Source: JAAZKI01 sp012799905 (GTDB lineage Bacteria; Verrucomicrobiota; Lentisphaeria; Oligosphaerales; Oligosphaeraceae). Taken from it: 64,000 nucleotides of DNA. The notes under the pieces were generated by a model. It was not told the DNA's origin, made no database searches, and saw only the letters and a list, made by a program, of their open reading frames with translations. The stretch spans positions 186,001 to 250,000 of the forward strand of contig JBMNFR010000012.1 of assembly GCA_050949415.1 (NCBI GenBank). The letters are read 5' to 3'. Shown in pieces: positions 15,248-24,716 of the stretch (positions are counted from its first letter, which is position 1; each line of letters begins with the position of its first letter). The position numbers were made by a program, and so were the translations under genes.

Positions 15248-18130
15248 TTATTGGATACCTTCGTTAACCGGGGAAGGGAACTCAAGCAGGAACAGCTGTC
15301 CGCGGTCTTTTTGAAAATCAAAGGTGATTTCCTTGCCGGACGTGGATAGTTTTTTGCCGCCATCGCATTCGATTGCGGACAGGATGGTCTGGGGGAATGT
15401 GACCGTGACCTGCTTGGCGGGATTGTCCGTGTAGTTAGCGGCATAAAGCAGGACTCGTTTGCCCAGGCTCAATGCCTTCAGACGCAGAAACGGCGCATTT
15501 TTCTCGAAGTCGTAGAAGCGCACTCCGTCGGTGAAGAACTCCTCGTAGGGCAATGCGATGCGGATGGCCTCGACAACTGGCGCCAGGGTAGGTGCATTGA
15601 AGATGGTGGCGCCTGCATAAAATACGATCATTTTCGGCTTTTGCATCAAGGATTCGAACATCTGGTATTTGAGCATGACTTTGCGATCAAGCCGAGTTTC
15701 CGTCCCATAGCCTCCTGCCAGCAGAATCGGGACGGTGACGTCGCGACCCAGGTATTTGGCATACATTTCCAAAGCATCGCCGGGCTTGACGCATTCGTCC
15801 ACGCCGCCGTAGGTATAGGACATGATTTGAATGAGATCGCAGTACTTGCTTAACAGCTTGTAGTCCAGGAATCCTTTGATTTTGATGTCCTCCGGTTTCT
15901 GGAAATCCTTGCCGGCGCCCTGGACGCAGGTCAGCAGCATTGGCTTGCGGTCGGCCGGGTATTTTCCTTCTGCTTCAACCAGCCCTTCTTCAAATGCCTG
16001 GCGATACAGCGAATACCAATATCCTATGCGGGAGCATTTGAAGTCGACCCATTCATTGTACAGGGACGGGTTGGCTGCCTTGGTACGGACGATTTCTTCA
16101 GGCGCCATGTACTCGATGTTTTTCTTGGCAAGATACTCTCTGAAGAGCGCCTTGGTCTTTGGCGCATAATCGGCCTTGTCTTCGAGCATATTGGTCATTT
16201 CGTCATCATATTCCAGTGAGATTCCGTACTTTGCCGCTTCTCTGGTGCGGTGAAGGGTGCCTGCGATCGGCTCGTCATCCTTGTCCAGCGCCAGGGAGAC
16301 GACCCCATGAGTGCCTTGTCCACTGGCAGAACCATACGGCTTCCCGTCGATGCCGACAGCGATATGTTCTTTTTCGATGCCTGTGTACTGCGTTACAACT
16401 GCCGCAATCAGGAAGCCTTTGGCGTAGGCTTCGTCACGGAATTTGCTGAACCGGTCAGGGTCATCGTCAGCAGCAGGGCCGTACCAGGAGCCCATGTAAT
16501 TGAAGCCGCAAGCGTTCAGGCTGTTGAAGCAATCCGGATAGGAGTAGTACATCATTTTCAGCGGAACATAGCTTGGGCCGACAAAGATTTTTTTGAATGG
16601 GCGCACTGGCTCGATGGCGGTGTGGGTGATTTCCATGATTTCCGGGCGTTGTTTCTCGCCATCGTGTTCGAGCCAGTATTCGCAGAGGGACTTTGCCCCG
16701 GCCTTGAAGCGCTCTGGCGCAATGTGACCAAAGACCAAGTACTGATTGCCGGAGAGGAAGTAGAGGTATGCCTCATAGTCGTTGAATTTCCGTCCGTTGA
16801 CGACCCGTTCGCCGGTTTTTTTGTAGGTCAGGAATTTTTCTCCCCATTTGCTCTTTGAGTTCCAGTCGGTGCCGGCCCAATGCGAGCTCATGCCATCGAC
16901 TATGATGTCGTCAGTCAGCGAGAAATGGAAAATGCCCGGTTCCTGGTCATTGGGGATGGACATTCGTTCCCCTGCGATCCGGAAGGAGATTGGCAGCGGG
17001 ATTCGGTCGGTCATGCCTTCATGTTCATACTCGCATTTGATTATGTGCTTGTTTCTCACATCCAGGGCCTTGGCTTGCGGGAAGTCCTTCGCCTCGAATT
17101 TGACGGGCGCATACTGCGCGTCATCGGTCAGAAACAGGCAGTCTGCGCACAAGCGCCCCTTGGCAACGATTGAGAGCATCTGGGCGCCGCCTTTAGTCGT
17201 GAAATTGCCGCCGTACACCCAGACATATTTTCCGGGGCCGGCATATTTTCCCTGAGATACCTTTTCATTTGCCGGGGTGTCAATGTGATTCAGGTGCTTG
17301 CCGTTGTACTCGATGAAAATCCGCGGCGATTCCATGTAGCCGTAAATGCGCAGCCAGAGATGCCACGTCCGCTCTTTGCTGAAGAGGGTGACCGGGTCCG
17401 TCACTTCCGCAATCTGGAAATTCCAGTCTATGCGTTTATCATCGAGGGCGATTCCCCCACGTCCTGAAAAGTAGTCCGGCTCAATGTCATATCCCCAGTT
17501 GGTTGGCGACGTGAAGGGGTAGATGTCTTCTATTTCCCGCCAGATGACTTCACAATCCTGGCTGAATTCATGGCTGGGCGGGGTCACCTGCAAGGAAAGA
17601 TTGCGATAGCACACGGTTCCCTTTGCCTGCCAGATGCAGGCATGCAGGGAGATTGTTTCAATGTCGTAGGGTACGCGTTTCGAGACGCTGAAGGTTTTCC
17701 ATTCATCGGTCGGCTCAAGTTCGGCGTTCAACCAGAAGACCGGCTGCTTGTCGTTGCCCTTGACGGAACGGTGCATGGTTGAGACAAAGACCTTGCCGCC
17801 TTGCCCAAGCTCAATGTCAGCCGTCTTGTATTCACCGCTCAAAGATAACCGGGAACCCTTCGGGAATTTGTAGTCCGTCCGGTGAATCAGCAAGCCATTG
17901 ACATCTTTGCGTTCTGAAACGATTTTAGCAAACTTCGCGCCGTCGTTGTCCGATTCGATTGAGCAAGTCGTGTTTTTTCCATCGCATCTGAATTCCCAGC
18001 CGGTCGGCGCCTTGCCTGACATTAAGGCAAAGTCACGATTCGGCAAAATCTCTTCTGCAAACAAGGAGGCAGCGGCTATAGGCAGGCACAAGACTGCACT
18101 GAGAATATTTCTTTGTCCGGGATATTTCAT
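15248..18130 (-). CDS. Large secreted protein, glycosidase-like
   Basis: A 960-residue exported protein. The signal peptide is residues 1-25 (cleavage after FA-EE). Residues about 27-180 look like a carbohydrate-binding jelly roll (NRDFALMSGKAPTGWEF is typical of CBM/lectin-like beta-sandwich starts). Another beta-rich domain follows to about 480. From about 515 a likely TIM barrel contains ISLEYDDEM, DLIQIMSYTYGG and IVFYAGATIFN, and a small C-terminal beta domain closes it. This architecture resembles Lentisphaerota/Verrucomicrobia enzymes acting on polysaccharides. A specific GH family is not assignable from sequence alone. ATG 18130 follows TAGGAG and it is the third gene of a run after the SDR and MDR dehydrogenases. 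Confidence 0.75.
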   Translation of the reverse strand: MKYPGQRNILSAVLCLPIAAASLFAEEILPNRDFALMSGKAPTGWEFRCDGKNTTCSIESDNDGAKFAKIVSERKDVNGLLIHRTDYKFPKGSRLSLSGEYKTADIELGQGGKVFVSTMHRSVKGNDKQPVFWLNAELEPTDEWKTFSVSKRVPYDIETISLHACIWQAKGTVCYRNLSLQVTPPSHEFSQDCEVIWREIEDIYPFTSPTNWGYDIEPDYFSGRGGIALDDKRIDWNFQIAEVTDPVTLFSKERTWHLWLRIYGYMESPRIFIEYNGKHLNHIDTPANEKVSQGKYAGPGKYVWVYGGNFTTKGGAQMLSIVAKGRLCADCLFLTDDAQYAPVKFEAKDFPQAKALDVRNKHIIKCEYEHEGMTDRIPLPISFRIAGERMSIPNDQEPGIFHFSLTDDIIVDGMSSHWAGTDWNSKSKWGEKFLTYKKTGERVVNGRKFNDYEAYLYFLSGNQYLVFGHIAPERFKAGAKSLCEYWLEHDGEKQRPEIMEITHTAIEPVRPFKKIFVGPSYVPLKMMYYSYPDCFNSLNACGFNYMGSWYGPAADDDPDRFSKFRDEAYAKGFLIAAVVTQYTGIEKEHIAVGIDGKPYGSASGQGTHGVVSLALDKDDEPIAGTLHRTREAAKYGISLEYDDEMTNMLEDKADYAPKTKALFREYLAKKNIEYMAPEEIVRTKAANPSLYNEWVDFKCSRIGYWYSLYRQAFEEGLVEAEGKYPADRKPMLLTCVQGAGKDFQKPEDIKIKGFLDYKLLSKYCDLIQIMSYTYGGVDECVKPGDALEMYAKYLGRDVTVPILLAGGYGTETRLDRKVMLKYQMFESLMQKPKMIVFYAGATIFNAPTLAPVVEAIRIALPYEEFFTDGVRFYDFEKNAPFLRLKALSLGKRVLLYAANYTDNPAKQVTVTFPQTILSAIECDGGKKLSTSGKEITFDFQKDRGQLFLLEFPSPVNEGIQ

Positions 18131-18282
18131 GATTTCTCCTATGGAGGGCTTTCTGCGTGCTTATTTTCCGGGGAGCCAGTTTCTGCCGGCGGAGTTTCCC
18201 CAGTCTCCTAAGGAGCCGTGCAAAAATTAAGTTTACATTTCCGGTTTCTTTTGGCTGCCCATTACGATTTTTTCCATGTGCT

Positions 18283-19317
18283 TCAATTCGCCTCCAGCAG
18301 ACTCCAGTCAAAAACAATTCCCATCGGCGGATTCGGAGCGTTCAACAGCGTATCATACACCTGTGTGCAGTCTGCCGGACTGGGCGTTTTGTGAATCAGC
18401 GAAGCGAAATCGAATCTTCCCGAGGCAAGGAATTTCAGAATTGCATCATAATCATCATGTTCGCTCCACTCACCGGGACGTGATTCATTGGCCGGCCGGT
18501 TGCTGGTGTGTGCGCCGATCAGCGTAATGCCCGGCAAATGCACATCTCGATAGAAATCAATCGGACAATCCGGCACCCGGGTGCAGCCCAGCAGTGAAAT
18601 CCGCCCCATTTTAGCGGTATAGCCCAGCGCCTGTTTCAGCGCAACGGCTTTTCCGGTCACTTCCACCACGGCACTGACTCCTTTCCCATTGGTCGCAGCG
18701 CGGATTTTTTCGATAAAATCCGGTTCTTGCGGATCAAAGACTGCATCTGCACCGAGTTTCAGTGCCAATTCCCGCCGTTCCGGTGAAAAATCGCAGCCCA
18801 GCAGCGGCGCTGCTCCGGAATATTTTGCCGCCTGCAATGCGATTTGCCCCAGAATGCCCAGGCCGGCGATCATCACTGATTCGCCTAGCTGGATTTTCAG
18901 TTTTCGCACCCCGAGCATCGGGAACGAGGCGATATGCGTCAGTGCGGCGTCTTTCAGGTTAATCCGGCTGTCGGAAAGCTTATACGCACCGGTCCACACC
19001 GGCGTTACCGGAGTCATCGTATAAGACCGGTGTCCGCCCCGCGGCACAATTACGGAATCCCCCACTGCAAAATTTTTCACATCTTTGCCGATTTGCACGA
19101 CTTCTCCAACTGCGCTGTAGCCGGGATAAAACGGAAATTTTTGCCCTGGATTATTAGAATTGCCTGAAATCCAGGCGCATTCCGTGCCGGCGCTGATTGC
19201 ACTGTACCGGGTTTTCACCAGAATGTGAGTGTCCGGCAGTTTCCGTTCATCCAATTCAATGGTTTCCAAAGCGACTTTCCCGGCGGTCCGGGCCACAATG
19301 ACTTTTACTGAAAGCAT
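18283..19317 (-). CDS. Zinc-type MDR dehydrogenase (polyol/threonine dehydrogenase-like)
   Basis: Medium-chain NAD(P)-dependent dehydrogenase, 344 residues. The N-terminal GroES-like domain has SAISAGTECAWISG and YPGYSAVGEVVQIG. The Rossmann domain has GLGILGQIALQAAK near 154-167. The usual GHE zinc signature is degenerate and the structural-zinc Cys cluster is absent, as in the BchC/bi-domain oxidoreductase-like subgroup. ATG 19317 follows CAGGAG. It is sandwiched between an SDR dehydrogenase and the secreted glycosidase-like gene, which suggests oxidation of a sugar or inositol released outside. Confidence 0.85.
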   Translation of the reverse strand: MLSVKVIVARTAGKVALETIELDERKLPDTHILVKTRYSAISAGTECAWISGNSNNPGQKFPFYPGYSAVGEVVQIGKDVKNFAVGDSVIVPRGGHRSYTMTPVTPVWTGAYKLSDSRINLKDAALTHIASFPMLGVRKLKIQLGESVMIAGLGILGQIALQAAKYSGAAPLLGCDFSPERRELALKLGADAVFDPQEPDFIEKIRAATNGKGVSAVVEVTGKAVALKQALGYTAKMGRISLLGCTRVPDCPIDFYRDVHLPGITLIGAHTSNRPANESRPGEWSEHDDYDAILKFLASGRFDFASLIHKTPSPADCTQVYDTLLNAPNPPMGIVFDWSLLEAN

Positions 19318-19359
19318 GTCTTCAATTTCTCCTGTTTGAAATGTATCAACAGTTCAGAT

Positions 19360-20109
19360 TCAATTTTTTTCTGTCGGTTTCCAGTCTGAGCCTTTCGGGC
19401 CGAGGATTCGTCCGCCGTCCACTGGGAAATCCGCGCCGGTGATATAGTCGGACTCATCCGAGGCCAGAAAAGCAATGGCTCGTGCGACTTCATCTCCGGT
19501 TCCAGTGCGTCCGAGCCAAGTGCCGTTATGCGGCTGCTTGGCATCCGCGATCATGCCTGGTGAAACACAGTTGACCGTGATCCCGCAGATCGCCAATTCC
19601 ATGGCCATGGTCTTGGTTAGCATGATGACACCGGCTTTGGCAGCTGAATAAGCGCAGAGTCCCGGCAAGCCGACCTCTCCGGCAATGGAACCTAGATTGA
19701 TGATCCTGCCGTAAGCGTTTTTTCTCATGTTTGGGAGAAACGCCTGCGAGACTCGGAAAACGCTGGTCAGATTCAGTTCAATTATCTCCTGCCATTGCGC
19801 GTCACTAGTATCCAAGATACTGCCTCTCGGCCATTTTCCGGCATTGTTCACCAGGATATCCACCCGTCCGGCCTCAGCGAGAACCGCTTCGGCGCTTTCA
19901 GCGATCTGCCGAGGCTCCATTACGTTAAGCTGAATTGGATGCGCCTCAATTCCATCTTCATTCAGGGCGGAACATAACTTCTCAACTCCGGCAAGATTGA
20001 TATCAGCCAGATAAAGTTTCACCCCGTATTTTCCGAATTCATGGGCGAGGGCGCGTCCAATCCGACCGGCTGCGCCAGTTATGAATGCTGTTCTTTCTTC
20101 AAATTTCAT
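19360..20109 (-). CDS. SDR-family dehydrogenase
   Basis: Short-chain NAD(P)-dependent oxidoreductase, 249 residues. Cofactor motif TGAAGRIG is at 11-18 and NNAG at 88-91. The catalytic residues Ser141, Tyr154 and Lys158 sit in SIAG and CAYSAAK. The C-terminal TGADFPVDGG is the usual SDR signature. It starts at ATG 20109 after a strong TAAGGAGGTG and is the first gene of the SDR-MDR-secreted protein run. It is similar in style to KduD and glucose dehydrogenases, but substrate is not determined by these motifs. Confidence 0.92.
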   Translation of the reverse strand: MKFEERTAFITGAAGRIGRALAHEFGKYGVKLYLADINLAGVEKLCSALNEDGIEAHPIQLNVMEPRQIAESAEAVLAEAGRVDILVNNAGKWPRGSILDTSDAQWQEIIELNLTSVFRVSQAFLPNMRKNAYGRIINLGSIAGEVGLPGLCAYSAAKAGVIMLTKTMAMELAICGITVNCVSPGMIADAKQPHNGTWLGRTGTGDEVARAIAFLASDESDYITGADFPVDGGRILGPKGSDWKPTEKN

Positions 20110-20211
20110 GAGAAGCTACACCTCCTTACTAGAATCAAGGTTTTGTTAATGTGCGAAAATTTGTGACAGAAAGTAGAGATTTGGCGCAGTGATTGTGCTG
20201 GTAGACGTCCT

Positions 20212-20299
20212 AGTAGTGCCCCTACTGGGCACCAGTTTGGGGGTATGCCTACCCCTAGGCTGAAGCCTGGGGTTAAGCATGGTTAAGCGCCTACGGCGC
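20212..20299 (+). repeat. Intergenic hairpin module R2, copy 1
   Basis: About 85 bp with the order GTAGTGCC, GGCACCAGTT, GGTATGCC, a palindrome (CTAGGCTGAAGCCTGGGG), GGTTAAGC and GCGCCTACGGCGC. Other copies are at 49005-49082 (inverted) and 56508-56594. The surrounding gap 20110-20498 also has GAGTATCAATCGGTG (also at 1470-1484) and a sequence shared with 14140-14170; no gene is visible. Confidence 0.85.
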
Positions 20300-20498
20300 G
20301 TATGGATATGACTGCAAGTGTGATGCATCTTCACCGTCTGAGAACCTTTACAAGATACGTGTCGAAAGCTCCGCCTGTCCATTACTGTCCACTAAAGCGC
20401 TTTACCTGGGGTGTCTAGCTCCGCAGATTGCCGGAGCCCCCGAGTATCAATCGGTGACCAATACTACAAGCATTCATCACAAGATTTCGCGCATTAAC

Positions 20499-20519
20499 AA
20501 AAAATCGCCCAAGGCGATG
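20499..20519 (-). terminator. Rho-independent terminator candidate
   Basis: On the minus strand the stem ATCGCC-TTG-GGCGAT is followed by TTTTT. It is the second terminator downstream of tRNA-Ile2; the 230 bp between the two terminators has no convincing ORF. Confidence 0.6.
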
Positions 20520-20750
20520 GCACAAAATTACAAGCCTAGCAGCTTACAAGTGCAACCTCTCCGGGGCGACACGATACCTTACGCCCGGAAAGTTTTTTTG
20601 CAAACCGGGCAGGCGGGACAAAGAAAATATTAACTTCTGATTCTTTGGGACTGGACGTGGGCCGGAGGTGAAGTGGACTTTAGTGGACAACAGCGCGAAG
20701 ACACTATACATTATGCTGTTTGTAGCGAAAAGCGGCCATGACCGCTTCAA

Positions 20751-20785
20751 TAAAAAAGCACCTAACTCGTTTTGAGTCAGGTGCT
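20751..20785 (-). terminator. Terminator of tRNA-Ile2
   Basis: Stem of 12 pairs on the minus strand (AGCACCTGACTC / GAGTTAGGTGCT, one G-U wobble) and a T-rich tail TTTTTT. It begins 7 nt after the tRNA CCA end. Confidence 0.9.
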
Positions 20786-20791
20786 TGATAA

Positions 20792-20868
20792 TGGTGGGCC
20801 CAGCTGGACTTGAACCAGCGACCGGACGATTATGAGTCGTCAGCTCTAACCGACTGAGCTATGGGCCC
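20792..20868 (-). tRNA. tRNA-Ile2 (CAU anticodon)
   Basis: 77 nt with encoded CCA. The acceptor GGGCCCA/TGGGCCC, the D arm, an anticodon stem GACGA/TCGTC with loop CTCATAA (anticodon CAT), and the T arm GCTGG/CCAGC all pair. The body closely resembles E. coli ileX, so this is the lysidine-modified isoleucine tRNA, not a methionine tRNA. TilS at 10127-11470 would act on it. It is transcribed divergently from the DUF192 gene. Confidence 0.95.
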
Positions 20869-20888
20869 GTTGAGAAAGGTCGAACATA

Positions 20889-21458
20889 ATGTTGCAAAGA
20901 TATAAATATGGCATCTCTGGCCTGAAATTCAAGCCGGTCAGCGGCGCAATGGTCTTGTTGCCTATCCTGTTGGCGCTCACCTCCGGCTGGCGTTGTCAGG
21001 GTGCGGCCCAGGAACGGCCGCATTATTGGCCGGTGGCGATCAAGGATTTCGTCTTCCCACGGCTGGAATTGGCCCTGACCGAGAATGAACACGCGCGAGG
21101 ACTGATGCTGCGCCAGGAAATCCCTGAGGACGGCGGTATGATTTTTGTGTTTGACGATGACAGGGAACGGTCGTTCTGGATGAAGAATACGCTGGTGGAA
21201 TTGGATATTTTGTACCTGGACCAGCACGGTCGAATCGTCAGCATGCATACGATGCCGCCGGAGCCGCCACGGCGGCCAAATGAAAGCGAGTGGGCATACA
21301 ATATGCGGCTGCCGACCTATCCTAGCCGCGGCTTGGCTAGATATGCGATCGAACTCAAGGGCGGCCAGGCGAATATGATCGGATGCAAGGTCGGCGATTT
21401 GATTGATGTCGGGACGAAGGAACTCCAGCGCTTGTACCAGCAATTCGCTAAGCCGTGA
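20889..21458 (+). CDS. DUF192 family secreted protein
   Basis: Small exported protein with a single DUF192 domain. The N-terminus has a membrane/signal segment (residues about 18-38). The domain carries ELALTENEHARGLMLRQEIP, MIFVFDD, FWMKNTLVELDILYLD and, at the end, ALELKGG-like IELKGGQAN and CKVGD. The function of the family is poorly defined; it is often periplasmic. ATG 20889 is used; it has a weak AAAGG-like upstream element. It is followed by a GC-rich hairpin at 21467-21498 and repeat R1 copy C, so it is monocistronic. Confidence 0.85.
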   Translation: MLQRYKYGISGLKFKPVSGAMVLLPILLALTSGWRCQGAAQERPHYWPVAIKDFVFPRLELALTENEHARGLMLRQEIPEDGGMIFVFDDDRERSFWMKNTLVELDILYLDQHGRIVSMHTMPPEPPRRPNESEWAYNMRLPTYPSRGLARYAIELKGGQANMIGCKVGDLIDVGTKELQRLYQQFAKP

Positions 21459-21466
21459 AGCCAAGA

Positions 21467-21498
21467 GCCCGGGCAGCGTTGTCTCTCGTTGCCCGGGC
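21467..21498 (+). terminator. Hairpin after the DUF192 gene
   Basis: GCCCGGGCA stem pairs with TGCCCGGGC around a 14-nt loop directly after the stop. No U tract follows, so it may be a 3'-end hairpin and not a classical terminator. Confidence 0.55.
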
Positions 21499-21510
21499 CG
21501 CCGCGGGCTG

Positions 21511-21916
21511 TACTACTATCCGCCAACTTCTTGTTTTTTGGAAAAGATTTTCTTCAAGTCAACGCTTTTGTGCCGCCTCTCCGAGGCTCAAGCTTGGGGG
21601 GGCTTCACCTGGGGTTACTCATGGTGCCACCTCTACGAGGTTGGGGTGGCCCTCAGGTCATTCTGGCCAAGCGGGAGGCGACTTGAAGTGTTTCTCCACG
21701 CCATCCGGCTGTTCAGGCTGAATAGTCAAAAAAACGATAGGCCAAATCGCGAATCCGCATGCAATCCTATCCCGACGAACAACAACCATACACAAAAATT
21801 TCCGTATATTCCGCGTGTTCAGTGGTTACAACAACAACCCAAAAAACAAAAATTTCGTGCCCTTTCGTGTTTTTTCGTGGTTAAAAAAATAGGCTGTGGA
21901 CGGTAGTCCACCCTAA
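21511..21916 (+). repeat. Dispersed intergenic repeat R1, copy C
   Basis: Near-full copy, from TACTACTATCCGCCAACTTC to GTCCACCCTAA. The minus-strand TAA stop of the GH2-like gene (21919-21921) lies 2 bp outside the end. Confidence 0.93.
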
Positions 21917-21918
21917 AA

Positions 21919-24534
21919 TTATTTTTCTTTGTTATCTTCGTCGAGTGAGAGTTTATTGGCTTGAGCTTTGATCCAGATGTCCTGCTCTTTGACTTCTTCG
22001 CCGATGTAGGCCAGAGCTTCGTTCCAGTATTTCATGGTTTCGAGCGGGTCTTCGTCAAGCTGCCAATACTGGGTCATGCGGCGTTCCTTGACGATGGGGC
22101 CAGCGCCTTTTTTCAGCAGATAGTCGGCAAGGACTTCGGGGCTGATGGCGGTGGTGGGCTGGAAGTTGTCGCTGCGCAGATAGCGGAGCAATGATTCGAA
22201 CATGCCGACGGTTTCCGGGTCGTCCTTGGACAAGCCAGTGAAATTGAAGGCGCTGACGAACAGCCGGCCCTTGCCGACTTTGAGTTCGAACAGGTAGCCG
22301 AAACGCCGCATGGTGTAGGCCGGCTGCAACTCCGAGAGGTGGAAGTTATAGACGTCAAAGCGGTCGCGGACAGCGCGGTCAACGCCTTCCATGATCGGCT
22401 CTACCTTGACCGGGAAGTCATCCAAAATGATTTTGTCGCAGTCGTTGATTAGATTGGCGAATTGCATGTTGACGAAGCCGTCGTTCGGAAAGCCGTCCAG
22501 GGCGCGATTGGGGCGGATGAAAGCGCCGGAGTTGTGGCCGCGGTCCCAGATGATGGCCTTGAAGCGATCCCAGGTGGCCGGAAGGTAGTATTTTTCCTTG
22601 GGAGCGCGGGTTTTGCGGTCGCGGGTGACTGGGACGCGGTACATCACCCAGGCATCGCCGCCATTGGCGAGATGGTCGATCAGGTCTTGGTCAAAGCGGT
22701 TGGCCAGGCGCAGCTTGGCGCCAGGGACATGCTGGAGCTGCGGGTAGCGAGCAGTGGGGTGAACCTCGTCAAGACGGAGATCGAGCTCACCGGCAGGCAG
22801 AGCTGCCGGGTTGTTCGGGAACGTCCACAAATCCCATTCGTTGCTGACCACGACGTTGCCGTCCGCATCAACGAGATGCAGAATCAGGCGATACGCTTCT
22901 GGTGCGCCGACTGCTGGCATCTTCAGGGTCACGTTGCTGATGTCATGGCGGCCGCGGCTGTTCAGGTCGATGTTTGGCAGTGCGCCGGAGAACACCACCT
23001 GGCCAGCGCGATTGCACAGAGCAAAGCGGAAGGTCACTTCGCCGGACAGTTCTGCCGAGAAATGCGATACGGTCACCGGAATGATCGTCGTCTCGTTTTC
23101 AAAGAAGACGCGGCGCGGCAGGTCAGCCAGGATGACGGTGTCGCCGTTGAATTGCAGGAATTGCTTCTCGTCAACGCCTTTCTGGTCATCAAAGCAGTCA
23201 ACGATGCCGTTGCCATTTTCATAACGGTTGGTATCGCAGAATTGGAGGAAATGGAATCCGCACAGGATTTTGCTGCGGCGGGCGGCTTCGAGGTTCAGTT
23301 TCCAGGCCAGGAAGCGGAAGCGGTTGGAGGCTTCGCGCATGATGGGATACTGTTCGGTGAAGCCTTTCATGGCGACGAGTTTTTTCAGTTCGTCAATCCA
23401 CCACGGCTTGTCAGTCGGGCAATACTTGTCAAACTTAGCGCCTAGTCCATCAAGGTCATGCAGGGCGACGTAGTGGCAGATTTCGTGGGCGCAGACCGGT
23501 CTCCGGGAAGGCACTTGGCGGGCGATTTTCCAATTCGGGTCGTCTTCCTGGTCTTTGACGATCATGGGGATGCCGGCAGCAGAGCCGGAGATGATCCAGT
23601 TTTGCGGGTTGTCGAACATATTGTAGGCATGGCCCCAAGGGAAGAAGTAACTCATGTGCTGGACGTCGAGATCAACGCTGTTGCGGTCGAATTCGCCTCG
23701 GCTGCACGTGTCGAGGAAGAAGCGGGTATGGTCGAGGCGATGGGTGAGGTCGTAGAATTCCTGGCAGATGGGATTGCGGCCGGGGTGGTCGATTTCATTG
23801 CCCATGCAGTAGACCATGAGCGAGGTTGAGTTGCGCAGGCGCTTGACCATTTCGGTCCATTCATCGCGGTTGAGCAGGGCGCCCTGCTTGTCCATGCGGG
23901 AACGCTCTTTCTGGTATCTGCCGTAGTACTTGCGCAGCTCGACATGGATAAGGATGCCGAGTTCATCAGCAGCCTCGAAGCATTCCATGGGCGGCACAAA
24001 GCTGTGGAAGCGGATGAAGTTGAAGCCGTATTTTTTCATCTGGCGCATGTATTTGGCGTAGTACTCGTACATGCCGAGATTCTGCAAGTCGGGATGGTCG
24101 TGGGCTTCCCGGCCGCGAATGACGCCGCGCAGATACAAGTTTTCATTATTGAGGAAGAAGGAGTCCTTGGACACGGCGTATTTGCGCATGCCAAAGCGGA
24201 TGGCGCAAGTCTCCTGCTTGCCATTCGTGGTCAAGGTGATTTTGCAGGTGTAGAGATACGGCGTGTTGATATTCCAGGGCTTGAAGCTGGGGATTTTTTC
24301 TCCGGCCTTGAACAGCTCTCCGGCTGGGGGTGCGGTCGTAGCGCCCTTGGCGATGACCCGGCCCTGGTCCAGGACTTCCCAGGCGATTTCAGTGCAGCCA
24401 GCCGGAATCGTCAGCTGCAAGCAGACGCGGCCAGCGTCGTAGTCTGGGTACACGAAGAGGTCGTCAAAATTCTCTCCGTAGGTGTTTTTGGGGATTTCGG
24501 TGATGAAGCGGAAGTCTTGTTTGCTTTCGGTCAT
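21919..24534 (-). CDS. Glycoside hydrolase family 2-like protein
   Basis: Probably a beta-galactosidase/glucuronidase-type enzyme acting on glycans, 871 residues. A beta-sandwich starts at residue 1 and contains WNINTPYLYTCKI, the typical link to the catalytic TIM barrel. The barrel holds NLYLRGV, YGFNFIRFHSF and the acid/base motif MGNEIDHPG with Glu247 (GH2/GHA clan). The second catalytic Glu is not confidently placed. The C-terminal third is a set of beta domains. It starts at ATG 24534 with GAAAGAAG upstream; an in-frame extension to 24720 is rejected. No signal peptide is visible. Confidence 0.75.
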   Translation of the reverse strand: MTESKQDFRFITEIPKNTYGENFDDLFVYPDYDAGRVCLQLTIPAGCTEIAWEVLDQGRVIAKGATTAPPAGELFKAGEKIPSFKPWNINTPYLYTCKITLTTNGKQETCAIRFGMRKYAVSKDSFFLNNENLYLRGVIRGREAHDHPDLQNLGMYEYYAKYMRQMKKYGFNFIRFHSFVPPMECFEAADELGILIHVELRKYYGRYQKERSRMDKQGALLNRDEWTEMVKRLRNSTSLMVYCMGNEIDHPGRNPICQEFYDLTHRLDHTRFFLDTCSRGEFDRNSVDLDVQHMSYFFPWGHAYNMFDNPQNWIISGSAAGIPMIVKDQEDDPNWKIARQVPSRRPVCAHEICHYVALHDLDGLGAKFDKYCPTDKPWWIDELKKLVAMKGFTEQYPIMREASNRFRFLAWKLNLEAARRSKILCGFHFLQFCDTNRYENGNGIVDCFDDQKGVDEKQFLQFNGDTVILADLPRRVFFENETTIIPVTVSHFSAELSGEVTFRFALCNRAGQVVFSGALPNIDLNSRGRHDISNVTLKMPAVGAPEAYRLILHLVDADGNVVVSNEWDLWTFPNNPAALPAGELDLRLDEVHPTARYPQLQHVPGAKLRLANRFDQDLIDHLANGGDAWVMYRVPVTRDRKTRAPKEKYYLPATWDRFKAIIWDRGHNSGAFIRPNRALDGFPNDGFVNMQFANLINDCDKIILDDFPVKVEPIMEGVDRAVRDRFDVYNFHLSELQPAYTMRRFGYLFELKVGKGRLFVSAFNFTGLSKDDPETVGMFESLLRYLRSDNFQPTTAISPEVLADYLLKKGAGPIVKERRMTQYWQLDEDPLETMKYWNEALAYIGEEVKEQDIWIKAQANKLSLDEDNKEK

Positions 24535-24642
24535 GGCCTGGCTTCTTTCCTGAAGGGATGGATGACGGCTGCGGTGGGCGGGAAGTTTGGCAGAGGGGCG
24601 CCGGGGAGCGGTTGGCGTGAATGGCTTGGCTGCTGAAACAAC

Positions 24643-24688
24643 ATCAGGCCAATTGCCGTTGCGGCTGTTGCCGGGCAATTGGCCTGAT
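24643..24688 (-). terminator. Long-stem hairpin after the ExbB/D operon
   Basis: A 15-bp perfect inverted repeat (ATCAGGCCAATTGCC/GGCAATTGGCCTGAT) 29 nt past the stop of the toroid gene. The T tract is weak (GTTGTTT), so termination is probable but not certain. It also lies upstream of the GH2-like gene. Confidence 0.7.
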
Positions 24689-24716
24689 AGTTGGAGGAAA
24701 CGTCCTGGGGGAGGTG

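Noticed and set aside
20544..20750. 68-residue frame in the tRNA-Ile2 gap
   Set aside because: TTG start without a ribosome binding site; composition is not protein-like.
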